A stretch of DNA of 64,000 nt from NCBI RefSeq assembly GCF_002019735.1, contig NZ_KV917378.1, positions 2,258,869-2,322,868 on the forward strand, in the 5' to 3' direction. Made by a program: the position numbers and the translations under genes. Below, piece after piece: positions 53,267 through 61,265 of the stretch. The stretch comes from Salipaludibacillus agaradhaerens. GTDB lineage: Bacteria > Bacillota > Bacilli > Bacillales > Salisediminibacteriaceae. Under the pieces are notes generated by a model. It did no database searches and was not told where the DNA came from. It was given only the letters and a program-made list of their open reading frames with translations. Position 1 is the stretch's first letter. Every line of letters begins with the position of its first letter.

Positions 53267-53926
53267 ATGACAGCACAAACGCCAAAACTATTGCTACCAG
53301 CAGTCATCATACTATTTACATTAGCTGCTTGCGGTGAAGAAAATACGCCAGAGATGTCTAATGCTAATACAGACTTAAATGGCAACAATGATGAGGTCAT
53401 AGTCACTAATAATAACACAAAACCGGCATTTACCAATGGAAGTGTAGCAGAAGCAACCCTTTTAAACGAAGATGAGGAAGAAATAGGAGACGTTTTATTT
53501 TTTAATGAAGGGGAGTATGTCATTGTTGAGGCTCATATAGATGGAATAGAACCGGGTTTTCACGGCTTTCATCTCCATGATGAACCCATATGTGAACATG
53601 ATGAGGACACACCCTTCTCATCAGCAGCCGGTCACTATAACCCTGAAAATGAGGACCATGGGAACCACGCCGGAGACATGCCACCACTATATGCTAATGA
53701 GGATGGAACAGCTTATATGGCTGTACAGCTTGACACGTTCACCCCTGAACAATTATTAGAAGATGGCGTGGCTGTCATGATTCATGAAGATCCTGACAAC
53801 TTAGGCCATATCCCTGACAGATACGAATCAACAGAGGCTCAAACAAGTGGTCCTGATGATGAAACACTAGACACAGGTGATGCTGGTGCTAGAATTGCAT
53901 GCGGCGTCGTAACCGAAAGTCCATAA
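53267..53926 (+). CDS. Cu-Zn superoxide dismutase-like lipoprotein (YojM/SodC type)
   Basis: The 219-residue protein has a signal peptide with lipobox TLAAC (Cys22), an acidic linker, and a SOD_Cu domain. All metal ligands can be seen: GFHLHDE, AGHYNP, HGNHAGDMP and VMIHEDPDN. The disulfide pair is likely Cys in PICEHD and IACGVV. From memory B. subtilis YojM lacks a copper ligand; this protein appears complete. It would act outside the membrane. GAGGGAGGG precedes the ATG at 53267. Confidence 0.9.
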   Translation: MTAQTPKLLLPAVIILFTLAACGEENTPEMSNANTDLNGNNDEVIVTNNNTKPAFTNGSVAEATLLNEDEEEIGDVLFFNEGEYVIVEAHIDGIEPGFHGFHLHDEPICEHDEDTPFSSAAGHYNPENEDHGNHAGDMPPLYANEDGTAYMAVQLDTFTPEQLLEDGVAVMIHEDPDNLGHIPDRYESTEAQTSGPDDETLDTGDAGARIACGVVTESP

Positions 53927-53954
53927 AAATGCCATTTATAAGAGGATAGAAATG

Positions 53955-53992
53955 GGAGACAGTGTAGTACCGTTCGCACTGTCTCTTTTATT
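53955..53992 (+). terminator. Rho-independent terminator after the SodC-like gene
   Basis: GAGACAGTG pairs with CACTGTCTC and is followed by TTTTATT. Confidence 0.82.
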
Positions 53993-54024
53993 ATTAATAC
54001 AGCTATGAGGTGTAATCCCACATT

Positions 54025-54152
54025 AAATCATATAACGAACGGTTCAATCAGTGATCGTTGCGTGAATCAACACATTAGCATCCGTTAGCTCCCGTCTAAA
54101 TAGATTGAGCTCCCCCTCTCTATTTTGACACGGGAGTTTTTAACTGTGATAA
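54025..54152 (+). repeat. Shortened copy of the structured repeat
   Basis: It begins ATATAACGAACGGTTCAATC and ends GAGTTTTTAACTGTGATAAA. Hairpin 1 lacks its right arm, but hairpin 2 is well paired: CTCCCGT with ACGGGAG and AAATAGA with TCTATTT. It fills much of the gap before the lipoprotein gene; the rest (54153-54348) is AT-rich. Confidence 0.78.
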
Positions 54153-54348
54153 ATAAGTAAAGCTGTTTTCACCTCCTCCCTTCTTAAACCCCTTTAAAAA
54201 AATAAGGTATTAATACGCAACTCATGATATACTTTATAACGAATATTCATACATTTTAATATGATAAGACCTTTACTCTCCTCTATAAAAAGTGATTCAT
54301 TCTTCTATTTTTACTTTTTTAGTTGTCAAAGGTCAGAAGGAGTGAGCA

Positions 54349-55083
54349 ATGAAAACATCATTTGTGTTATTAACTACTGGACTATTAGTATTAGTGACAG
54401 GCTGCGCCGAAAGCTCTGATAACTTGTCACAAGAAGACGTCATTGAACGTGTATCTACAAGTAAGGACGATGTGGAAAACTATCATGGGGAATTCGTATT
54501 AACATTTGAGTTGGAAGCAGGATTATATGGTAGTCAAGCTTCGGAAGCGAGCTATTCCGTAGACATGTTTGAGAATACGCAAGACAGTCATGGTATTTTT
54601 AATAGTGTGGCAGATGATACAGAAGATGCCATGGAATATTATAAAGTGGGCGAAGAAGCCTATACGAATACGAATGACGAAGGCTGGGAAAACACTAGTG
54701 ATTCCATAGATGACTTTACTAACTTTGACTCTGATTACAATGCTATGGCAAGTATACTCGAAGATATTATTGATAAAACGGAGCAAACGGAAGAAGAAAA
54801 TGCCTATATCTATACATACACTGGCTATGATAAAACAGTGTATAAAGCTTTTGAAAAACCATTCTCCGTCGAGCTAACCGGATTCGACTTAGAAAACGAT
54901 ACAGATTTAGACGTCTCAATTACTGTCTCTAAAGACACATTTACGATAGAAAGTATGGATTATGAAATTTTAGCAGAAAATGACCTAGGTTCGATCTTTA
55001 TGACGGTTTCGGTCGATTATTCAGATATGAATCAACTTGATCCAATCGAGATCCCTGAAACAGTGATTAACGAAGCTAACTAG
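54349..55083 (+). CDS. Lipoprotein of unknown function
   Basis: The 244-residue protein has a signal peptide with lipobox LVTGC (Cys19) and an acidic beta-rich domain (VENYHGEFVLTFELEAG, TEEENAYIYTYTGYDKTVYK, LDVSITVSKDTFTIESMDYE). The layout resembles DUF6612/LppX-like lipoproteins, a fold shared with LolA. AGAAGGAG precedes the ATG. It stands alone between a repeat copy and a terminator. No function can be assigned. Confidence 0.75.
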   Translation: MKTSFVLLTTGLLVLVTGCAESSDNLSQEDVIERVSTSKDDVENYHGEFVLTFELEAGLYGSQASEASYSVDMFENTQDSHGIFNSVADDTEDAMEYYKVGEEAYTNTNDEGWENTSDSIDDFTNFDSDYNAMASILEDIIDKTEQTEEENAYIYTYTGYDKTVYKAFEKPFSVELTGFDLENDTDLDVSITVSKDTFTIESMDYEILAENDLGSIFMTVSVDYSDMNQLDPIEIPETVINEAN

Positions 55084-55175
55084 TAAGGCGTCTATCACTA
55101 AACATTTCCGAGCTTTCCCACATGTAGTTCACTAGTTGGAAGGGTTCATCTTGTATTTAGCTTAATAAGACTATT

Positions 55176-55210
55176 TTAAAGGGGCGATCCACTTATGGAC
55201 CACCCCTTTT
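55176..55210. terminator. Bidirectional terminator between the lipoprotein gene and mccB
   Basis: AAAGGGG pairs with CCCCTTT around an inner TCCA/TGGA stem, with T-rich flanks. Confidence 0.75.
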
Positions 55211-55249
55211 AATCTCTTATCTCATGTCAGTAGCCAGACCAGCCAATGG

Positions 55250-56389
55250 TTATCCTTGATGATTCAATGCTTGTTTTAAGTCTTCTATTAAATCATCTGC
55301 ATCCTCAATCCCTACTGAAATACGCACAAGACCATCTGTAATACCTAACTCAAGACGTCTATCCCGTGGAATTGAGGCATGCGTCATTTTAGCTGGAAGA
55401 CTGATTAAGCTTTCCACTGCTCCTAAGCTTTCTGCAAGGGTAAAGTAGGTTGTTTCTCGCAACACTTTTTCTGCTCGTTCGCCACTACCAACATCAAATG
55501 ATACCATACCGCCAAAGCCATTTGATTGGCTTTTATGCACATCATGACCAGGGTGACTTTCTAAACCTGGATAATAGATTGATTGAATATCATCTCTTGA
55601 TGATAGATACTCAACGATTTTTGCTGTCGTTTTTTCTGTTTGCTCCATCCGTAAGCCTAGCGTTTTGATCCCTCTTATTAATAGCCATGAATCTTGTGGC
55701 CCTAGAATACCGCCGACAGAGTTTTGAATAAAGTGTAATTTCTCAGCAAGCTCTGCAGAGTTAACAACGACTAGTCCTGCTACCACATCACTGTGTCCAC
55801 CTAAGTATTTAGTGGCACTGTGAAGGACGATATGAGCACCATGGATCATCGGATTTTGCCAGTAAGGCGTTGCAAAAGTATTATCCACGATAAACAATAA
55901 GTTATGTTCATTGGCGATTTTGCTTACCTCATTAAAGTTAGTAATCTTTAATAACGGATTTGTAGGTGTTTCTACAAATATAGCCTTCGTGTTCTCTTTA
56001 ATCGCTTCTGTAATAGCTTCAGGCTTGCTCGTATCGACAAATGTCACGTCTATATTAAATCGTGTCATCACTTTGCTCATAAGACGGTACGTACCGCCGT
56101 ATACATCATCTGTAAAAATGATATGGTCACCGCTGTCGAACAACATGATCACCGCAGAAATAGCTGCCATTCCTGACCCGAAAGCAAACCCGGCATGTCC
56201 TTGCTCTAAATCGGCAATTAAACTTTCTAACGCCTCACGCGTCGGGTTCCCTGTGCGTGAGTATTCATATTGAAAATTCCCAACCCCATCTTGTTTGTAC
56301 GTACTCACTTGATAAATTGGGACAGACACAGCCCCTGTATGTTTATCTCCAACAATTCCACCGTGAATTAATTGTGTTTTCTTCTTCAT
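55250..56389 (-). CDS. mccB: Cystathionine gamma-lyase/homocysteine gamma-lyase
   Basis: The 379-residue PLP enzyme has YSRTGNPTREALE, FGSGMAAISAV, the PLP lysine in HSATKYLGGHSDVVAG and the closing RISVGIEDADDLIEDL. In the yrrT cluster it is MccB, which cleaves cystathionine to cysteine, completing reverse transsulfuration. GGAGG lies 9 bases before the ATG, inside the end of mccA, so the two are coupled. The downstream shared terminator ends the operon. Confidence 0.93.
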   Translation of the reverse strand: MKKKTQLIHGGIVGDKHTGAVSVPIYQVSTYKQDGVGNFQYEYSRTGNPTREALESLIADLEQGHAGFAFGSGMAAISAVIMLFDSGDHIIFTDDVYGGTYRLMSKVMTRFNIDVTFVDTSKPEAITEAIKENTKAIFVETPTNPLLKITNFNEVSKIANEHNLLFIVDNTFATPYWQNPMIHGAHIVLHSATKYLGGHSDVVAGLVVVNSAELAEKLHFIQNSVGGILGPQDSWLLIRGIKTLGLRMEQTEKTTAKIVEYLSSRDDIQSIYYPGLESHPGHDVHKSQSNGFGGMVSFDVGSGERAEKVLRETTYFTLAESLGAVESLISLPAKMTHASIPRDRRLELGITDGLVRISVGIEDADDLIEDLKQALNHQG

Positions 56390-56394
56390 ATTAT

Positions 56395-57312
56395 CTAACC
56401 TCCATATATATCGGTACTTAAATAGCGTTCACTGCTGTCAGGAAAAACGGTCACAAGAGTCGCACCTTCCTTTGCTTTCTCCGCTTCACGTAAAATGCCA
56501 GCAAAAGCAGCTCCCGATGAACTACCTACCAACAAGCCTTCTTTTTGAGCCAATTGTCTAACCATGTGAAAGGCCTCGCGATCTGTAATCGTATGAATGT
56601 CATCAAAAAAAGACCGATCCATAAAGTCAGGCAGGAATTCCATCCCAATTCCCTCTGTACGGTGGGGACCTGATTCACCCCCATTTAATACCGAGCCTTC
56701 TGGTTCCACAATGACCGTTTTTATGGAGGCGTCCTGTTCTTTTAAATAATTGGCTGTTCCCATAAAGGTACCACCAGTTCCGGCGCCAGCCACAAAAACA
56801 TCGATATTTCCCTTCAGGTCCGCCATGAGTTCTGGACCGAGGGTTTTGTAATACGTTTGCGGGTTAGCAGCATTAGCAAATTGTGCTGGCGAAAATGAAT
56901 TAGGCGTTATTTTGAGTAACTCGTTTGTTTTTGCAATAGCACCGGCCATTCCCTCTTTAGTGGGTGTATTTACAATAGTAGCGCCTAACGCTCTCATTAA
57001 CTGCTGTTTCTCTTGACTAAATTTTTCTGGGACCACACATATAACCTTTAACTCTGTCCCTACCGCAGCCAATGCCAGCCCAATTCCTGTATTCCCTGCC
57101 GTCGGTTCAATGACAGTTCCCTTAGGTGTTATTTTCCCTTGGCTTATCGCATCTCGAATCAATTCTTGTCCAAGCCGGTCTTTTACACTACCTCCCGGAT
57201 TAAAGGCTTCAAGCTTAGCATACACCTTCACATTAGTCGGTAAAGGAATGCGTGTAATTTCAAATAATGGTGTTTCACCAATTAATGAGTGAATACCGCT
57301 GTAAATTGTCAT
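56395..57312 (-). CDS. mccA: O-acetylserine-dependent cystathionine beta-synthase
   Basis: The 305-residue protein has the cysteine synthase fold: FNPGGSVKDRLGQEL with the PLP lysine, EPTAGNTGIGLALA and VAGAGTGGTFMGTANYL. In the yrrT-mccAB context it is MccA/YrhA, which joins O-acetylserine and homocysteine to cystathionine. AGAGGTG precedes the ATG at 57312. It is 29 bases downstream of luxS. A plain O-acetylserine sulfhydrylase is the alternative, but gene order favours MccA. Confidence 0.9.
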   Translation of the reverse strand: MTIYSGIHSLIGETPLFEITRIPLPTNVKVYAKLEAFNPGGSVKDRLGQELIRDAISQGKITPKGTVIEPTAGNTGIGLALAAVGTELKVICVVPEKFSQEKQQLMRALGATIVNTPTKEGMAGAIAKTNELLKITPNSFSPAQFANAANPQTYYKTLGPELMADLKGNIDVFVAGAGTGGTFMGTANYLKEQDASIKTVIVEPEGSVLNGGESGPHRTEGIGMEFLPDFMDRSFFDDIHTITDREAFHMVRQLAQKEGLLVGSSSGAAFAGILREAEKAKEGATLVTVFPDSSERYLSTDIYGG

Positions 57313-57341
57313 CGTTGCACCTCTTCTTTACATACCCGCTT

Positions 57342-57806
57342 TTAAGCAAATACGCGGGACCATTCATGCTTTGCAGCTAGCATATCTTTTGCTAACGCCT
57401 GTGCCCCTTCTAAAGAATGGGAAGCCGCCCAACCGCACTGCACTTCATTGCATGCCGGTACTTCTGTCGCTGCTAAAACATCATGTAACGTTTTTTCGAG
57501 TAATGTTAAGACATTCTCGTAACTGTCATCATTAATAATCGCTAAATAAAAGCCAGTTTGACATCCCATCGGACTAATATCAACAATATACTCGTGATGA
57601 TTACGGGAAAGTTCAGCCATTAAATGCTCTAGTGAATGGAGCGCTGGCATTTTCATATGTTCCTTATTAGGTTGGCAAAACCTTAGATCATATTTATACA
57701 GTTTATCCCCGTTAGCTCACTCCGTCGTTCCTGCTAAACGCACATAAGGTGCTTTCACCTTCGTATGATCTAAGTTAAAGCTTTCAACATTCATCTTTTT
57801 AGTCAT
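57342..57806 (-). pseudogene. luxS: luxS (S-ribosylhomocysteine lyase) with an in-frame TGA at codon 30
   Basis: From ATG 57806, which has AGGAGG 8 bases upstream, the frame reads [20 protein letters not shown] and then meets TGA at 57717-57719. It continues without shift into [20 protein letters not shown] and the full LuxS core: HSLEHL (two metal His), [12 protein letters not shown] (catalytic Cys) and EVQCG (metal Cys). Total 154 codons, the normal LuxS length; Gly (GGA) is expected at the TGA. An internal ATG (57656) could restart but would lack the N-terminal substrate-binding residues. Operon context: LuxS supplies homocysteine to MccA. Confidence 0.85.
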
Positions 57807-57823
57807 CCTTAGTCCCTCCTTTT

Positions 57824-57961
57824 CTCACAGATAACCGGCCGTAAAACTCCCACAAGAGATAAAGCTATACAGGCGGGAGATAACGGACGCTAATGGCCTA
57901 ATTAACTCCACTACCAATCAGTGTGATAAAAACGGAAAACGTCCACTGATTGAAGGGCCGT
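57824..57961 (-). repeat. Inverted single copy of the structured repeat between yrrT and luxS
   Basis: On the minus strand it runs from AAAACGGCCCTTCAATCAGT to TTTTACGGCCGGTTATCTGT. It starts at the yrrT stop and ends just before the luxS ribosome site, filling the whole space between two operon genes. CTCCC/GGGAG and CAATCAGTG/CACTGATTG stems are kept. Confidence 0.82.
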
Positions 57962-57962
57962 T

Positions 57963-58598
57963 TTATGATTTCACCGCTTCCATCATCCAAACAAAGCTGT
58001 TCATTTTTTTAAAGTCCACAGTGAAGCCCTCTTGTTCAAATAAAGTTTGTAAAGTAGGGATTGTCGTATAATATTCAGTTTGTAAGTCTTGTGCCAAGTT
58101 CAAATAATTCATGGATTCTGCCTTTTTAATCATATCATGTTTGGCCTCATCATTTATGAAAATCGTATCAGCAAACACAACTTTCCCCCCTTGAGATAGT
58201 AACTGGCTATAAACTGCCGCTGCTTGTGATTTTTCTTTATCTGTAAGGTGATGGAAAGCATAAGTAGACACGATCGAATGAATCGGCCATGGCGGCTTTG
58301 GATAAGATAAGAAATCACCATCATAAAGTGCTATAGATAGCTTTTCTTCAGAGATTTTTCTCATTTTTTCAGACGGTTCAACACCCATGTATTTATAAGG
58401 TTTCTGTCGTAAAAGAGAGGCTAGGTTACCTGTACCTACTCCAAATTCTAAAATATTACCGGTAGCGCGTTGTGCGACCTCCTCTAAAATCGTATCATAG
58501 CCTTCAAATACGGCACGATACTCTTCTTCGACGCCTTGTACTGTTTTATCATAATTATCCGCCCAGCGATCAAATAGCTCCACGAATTCTCTTCCCAA
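57963..58598 (-). CDS. yrrT: Putative SAM-dependent methyltransferase YrrT
   Basis: The ~211-residue protein matches YrrT: GREFVELFDRWADNYDKTVQ, motif I ILEFGVGTGNLASLL, VSTYAFHHLTDKEK and a C-terminal SFVWMMEAVK. It opens the B. subtilis yrrT-mtnN-mccA-mccB operon and is thought to make S-adenosylhomocysteine. Here luxS takes the place of mtnN. I prefer the TTG at 58598, where family members start and GGAAAGAAG is at fair spacing; a GTG three codons earlier (58607) is the alternative. Confidence 0.88.
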   Translation of the reverse strand: MGREFVELFDRWADNYDKTVQGVEEEYRAVFEGYDTILEEVAQRATGNILEFGVGTGNLASLLRQKPYKYMGVEPSEKMRKISEEKLSIALYDGDFLSYPKPPWPIHSIVSTYAFHHLTDKEKSQAAAVYSQLLSQGGKVVFADTIFINDEAKHDMIKKAESMNYLNLAQDLQTEYYTTIPTLQTLFEQEGFTVDFKKMNSFVWMMEAVKS

Positions 58599-58619
58599 AT
58601 TAATCACTTCTTTCCAATA

Positions 58620-58669
58620 ACATATAATACCTACCTGTTTAATGAGGATTACTTCTATTTATTATATGT
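58620..58669. promoter_or_regulatory. Long-spaced inverted repeat upstream of yrrT
   Basis: ACATATAATA (58620-58629) and TATTATATGT (58660-58669) are perfect 10-base inverted arms 30 bases apart. They contain -10-like sequences for the minus strand. It may be a promoter/operator, for example for CymR, but it does not match the CymR consensus well. Confidence 0.35.
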
Positions 58670-58839
58670 GATAATGCACGAAAAGTGAAGGATTTAGCTT
58701 AAGAGAGATAACCTCTATTTAATGAGAAATCTAGAAGAATTAAAAGTTTCTTATGGGATCAAAGCGGCTAGTTTAAACCTCATTTAAGCCCGAGCACTAT
58801 TTGAAATGATGCGTTACTTCTTTGTTGTATGTAAAAAAA

Positions 58840-58876
58840 CGCGCACAATAGACCCAAAATAGGGCTATTGTGCGCA
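58840..58876. terminator. Strong hairpin between the FbpA-like gene and yrrT
   Basis: GCGCACAATAG-CCC pairs with GGG-CTATTGTGCGC almost perfectly. On the minus strand it is followed by GTTTTTTTAC, a good terminator for the FbpA-like transcript. Confidence 0.85.
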
Positions 58877-58920
58877 ACGAAATTTTTAGGCTAATGATGA
58901 ACTTTCTAAGCTTATCTTAT

Positions 58921-59112
58921 TTAGTGGGGCATTTCTTCTTCATCATCCTTATTTCCTCTTATATAGGCATATTTATCCTCCAGTTCAGTTAATGTTAAGC
59001 GACTTAAATCACGCGTATCTGGCTGACTATCCTCATCTCCATGGAATTGTACTAAGCGGGTAATAATAAATTCTTTTCTTTTTTTAATTGCTTCTTGTAG
59101 GTATTTAGACAT
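58921..59112 (-). CDS. FbpA-like (Fur-regulated basic protein) small protein
   Basis: The 63-residue protein has AIKKRKEFIITRLVQFHG followed by LSRLTLTELEDKYAYIRG, the pattern of the FbpA family (PF13076), with an acidic tail. In B. subtilis FbpA is a Fur-controlled helper of iron sparing. I found no clear Fur box here. The ATG at 59112 is 6 bases from GGAAGG; an ATG two codons earlier is too close. It is the only gene between the S-box riboswitch and a strong terminator. Confidence 0.6.
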   Translation of the reverse strand: MSKYLQEAIKKRKEFIITRLVQFHGDEDSQPDTRDLSRLTLTELEDKYAYIRGNKDDEEEMPH

Positions 59113-59323
59113 GGTCATCCTTCCTTTCCTTTATCTTAATGTCTTTTCTTCATTTACAAATGGACGCTAGAAGCTTAACTTACTTTGTCACGATACGAAG
59201 ATATAAGCGTAATGTTCCGTTTCCTCTGGTCTCTATTCTTTACATAAGTGCTATTTTATAAAACTTCGCGAGCAATCGATTACAAATACCCGTTTGTAAC
59301 TCATTCACTTAAAACATCCATAC

Positions 59324-59354
59324 AAAAAACCTCTCCTAATTAATAAGAAGAGGT
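59324..59354 (-). terminator. Intrinsic terminator of the SAM riboswitch
   Basis: On the minus strand AACCTCT...AGAGGTT forms the stem with TTTTTT after it. The left arm can instead pair with the 3' strand of P1 (ATAAGAAGAG with CTCTTCTTAT, 10 perfect pairs), a classic antiterminator. Confidence 0.9.
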
Positions 59355-59378
59355 TACACGCTTTTTCCGTTTCATCTC

Positions 59379-59492
59379 TTCTTATCTTTTCAAACAATCA
59401 CGTGTTTGCTGGAATTGGCACAGACCTGAGTTATTTACCAAGTAGCTGCCGAGGTTTCGCAGGGCCAGTCCCTCCACCTCTCTGGATAAGAA
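59379..59492 (-). ncRNA. SAM-I (S-box) riboswitch
   Basis: On the minus strand the conserved S-box core is present: CAGAGAGGTGGAGGGACTGG, then GCGAAACCTCGGCA, and TGCCAATTCCAGCAA. P1 is perfect: TTCTTATC (59485-59492) with GATAAGAA (59379-59386). SAM binding would stabilise P1 and allow the downstream terminator; without SAM the antiterminator forms. The usual A in the TGAAACC segment is changed (GCGAAACC), a minor variation. No methionine gene follows it directly. Confidence 0.95.
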
Positions 59493-59518
59493 TCAATTAT
59501 ATATGTGAGTTGTTATTT

Positions 59519-59547
59519 AATTTACAGCACTCAGTATCACCTGTCAA
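59519..59547 (-). promoter_or_regulatory. Promoter of the SAM riboswitch transcript
   Basis: On the minus strand TTGACA (59542-59547) and TAAATT (59519-59524) are exactly 17 bases apart. Transcription would begin near 59511, some 20 bases before P1. Confidence 0.7.
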
Positions 59548-59643
59548 CAGCTGTAACGTATCTTAATGATTTTTTAACCGCAACATCATATCAGTGTATT
59601 AACAAAACAATTCAGTCATTTTCTTTACAATGATCCTGTCCGT

Positions 59644-59681
59644 CAGAAAAAGACACCCATCTCTCAAGACGAAGGTGTCAT
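59644..59681 (-). terminator. Terminator after the ABC permease gene
   Basis: On the minus strand GACACC pairs with GGTGTC and TTTTTC follows. Confidence 0.7.
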
Positions 59682-59700
59682 TTCCCGGGAAATTATTAAG

Positions 59701-60414
59701 TTATTCTCCATTAACTGCACGTTTTCGATAGGTGACAACGGTGAGAATACACATAGCGATAAGCCAAAGCACGATGGTGCCAAAATAACTGCCTAAGTTT
59801 GTCCAACTAGCTCCTTCTTCCACACGTAAGGCTAAAAACTCTAGCTGAAAATTCGGGAAATATTCTAAAAACGACAGGATTGGATATTCACCGATAATTT
59901 CAATTAACAAGGTTCCCATTCCTAAAAGAAACATAATTGGTACAATCACAATAGATGCTTCAATCAGTGACCGGGTGACGAGGCCAAGCCACGTACCGAG
60001 TGCGATGTAAAAACTAATCACCAGGACAAAAGCGGTGATAATGATTGGTGCATCCCCAAGTGAATACCCCATAATGCGCATACATACAATTAAAGTAACC
60101 ACCGTCATAATAGTACTTACGAGACTTTTCCCAATAAGAATTTCACCAATAGAAGCAGGAGACATCATCAGTCCTCTCAGCGTATTCTTTTCTTTTTCTT
60201 CTGCTATGAGAGCACTTTGGACAAATGTCGCTACTGTAGCAAAGGTTAGGTTTATAATTAAATAATGCATTTGCAATATGAGTTCATCTTGTCTTGAGAA
60301 AAGGAAAGCTAAAACAACGGGCGTAATAATCGTTGTGAGTACATACATATTTTTAGATAAATCTTTCAAGTCTTTATTAAAAATGGCGTACATTCTTTTC
60401 ATTGAAAATGTCAT
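59701..60414 (-). CDS. ABC-2 type transporter permease
   Basis: The 237-residue protein has six membrane segments and the ABC-2 coupling motif AEEKEKNTLRGLMMSPAS after the second one. It pairs with the ATPase encoded just upstream (ATGA overlap). It is similar in size to permeases of NatAB-like exporters. Substrate unknown; Na+ or a drug/peptide is possible given the LytTR regulator next door. Confidence 0.88.
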   Translation of the reverse strand: MTFSMKRMYAIFNKDLKDLSKNMYVLTTIITPVVLAFLFSRQDELILQMHYLIINLTFATVATFVQSALIAEEKEKNTLRGLMMSPASIGEILIGKSLVSTIMTVVTLIVCMRIMGYSLGDAPIIITAFVLVISFYIALGTWLGLVTRSLIEASIVIVPIMFLLGMGTLLIEIIGEYPILSFLEYFPNFQLEFLALRVEEGASWTNLGSYFGTIVLWLIAMCILTVVTYRKRAVNGE

Positions 60415-61265
60415 ACCAATTCCCTCCCTGTAATATTCACAAAAATGTCACCTAAAGTTGGTTCATTGGACGTGATAGCCATTACCTCTCCACTTTTCAT
60501 AAGGTCATACAGGGATTGTGCGCTTTCTGTTCCCATTGATAAAACCCGTTTCTCTCCATTGGCTAATTCTACTGTTACCGTGTTGTCTGAAAACTGCCGC
60601 CGAAGTTTTCTTGGTTCATCAAGAAGTTGCACACGGCCTTTATTTAAAAACGCTACGCGATCGCACAATGTTTCCGCCTCAAACATGTCATGTGTCGTCA
60701 AAAAAATCGTCGTTCCCTTTTTATTCAATTCTCGTAATCCATTATGGATATGTTGCGAATTAGACGGATCAAGAGCTGCCGTCGGTTCATCAAGGAAAAG
60801 TAATTCTGGTTCATGCAAAATAGCCCTGGCAAGGAGCACTCTTTGAGTCATGCCCTTCGACAACTTCGACACTTGTTTTTTCTGTGAGTCTGACAGATTC
60901 ACAACCTTCAACACATCACGTATTCGCTCTTTCGGATTCGGAACCTCGTACAACTCGGCATACAATTTCAGATTTTCATAAACATTTAGTCTTTGATATA
61001 AACCACTGTTATCAGTCATGATTCCCAAACGTTTTAGGTACTTTGGGGTTCCTACTGCCTTAGAGTCAACATTAAATAACGTGGCTTTTCCGCTAGTCGG
61101 AAGAAGTTGCCCCGTTAAAATTTTAATCGTCGTTGTTTTCCCTGCGCCGCTTGGGCCGAGAAAGCCAAAAATTTCTCCCTGTTTCACATCAAATGTTAGT
61201 CCATCCAGCGCTTTTTCATGAGAGAAATGTTTATTTAATTCCTCCACACTTATCATTGCGTTCAT
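60411..61265 (-). CDS. ABC transporter ATP-binding protein
   Basis: The 284-residue ATPase is complete: Walker A GPSGAGKTT, signature LSKGMTQR, Walker B LLFLDEPTAALD and the switch His in TTHD, plus a ~75-residue C-terminal extension. It energises the adjacent permease. GAGGAGG is followed by ATG ATG; the second (61265) has the better spacing. NatA- or drug-export-like. Confidence 0.92.
   Translation of the reverse strand: MNAMISVEELNKHFSHEKALDGLTFDVKQGEIFGFLGPSGAGKTTTIKILTGQLLPTSGKATLFNVDSKAVGTPKYLKRLGIMTDNSGLYQRLNVYENLKLYAELYEVPNPKERIRDVLKVVNLSDSQKKQVSKLSKGMTQRVLLARAILHEPELLFLDEPTAALDPSNSQHIHNGLRELNKKGTTIFLTTHDMFEAETLCDRVAFLNKGRVQLLDEPRKLRRQFSDNTVTVELANGEKRVLSMGTESAQSLYDLMKSGEVMAITSNEPTLGDIFVNITGRELV

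Larger units (their letters stand above)
59113..59700. other. Intergenic region holding the SAM riboswitch
   Basis: From right to left it contains the ABC permease terminator, a minus-strand promoter, the SAM-I riboswitch and its terminator. The ~210 bases between that terminator and the FbpA-like gene (59113-59323) hold no gene with a ribosome site. Confidence 0.7.

Noticed and set aside
59483-59503. Fur box (GATAAGAATCAATTAT) for the FbpA-like gene
   Set aside because: The match is weak, overlaps P1 of the riboswitch and is ~370 bases from the gene.
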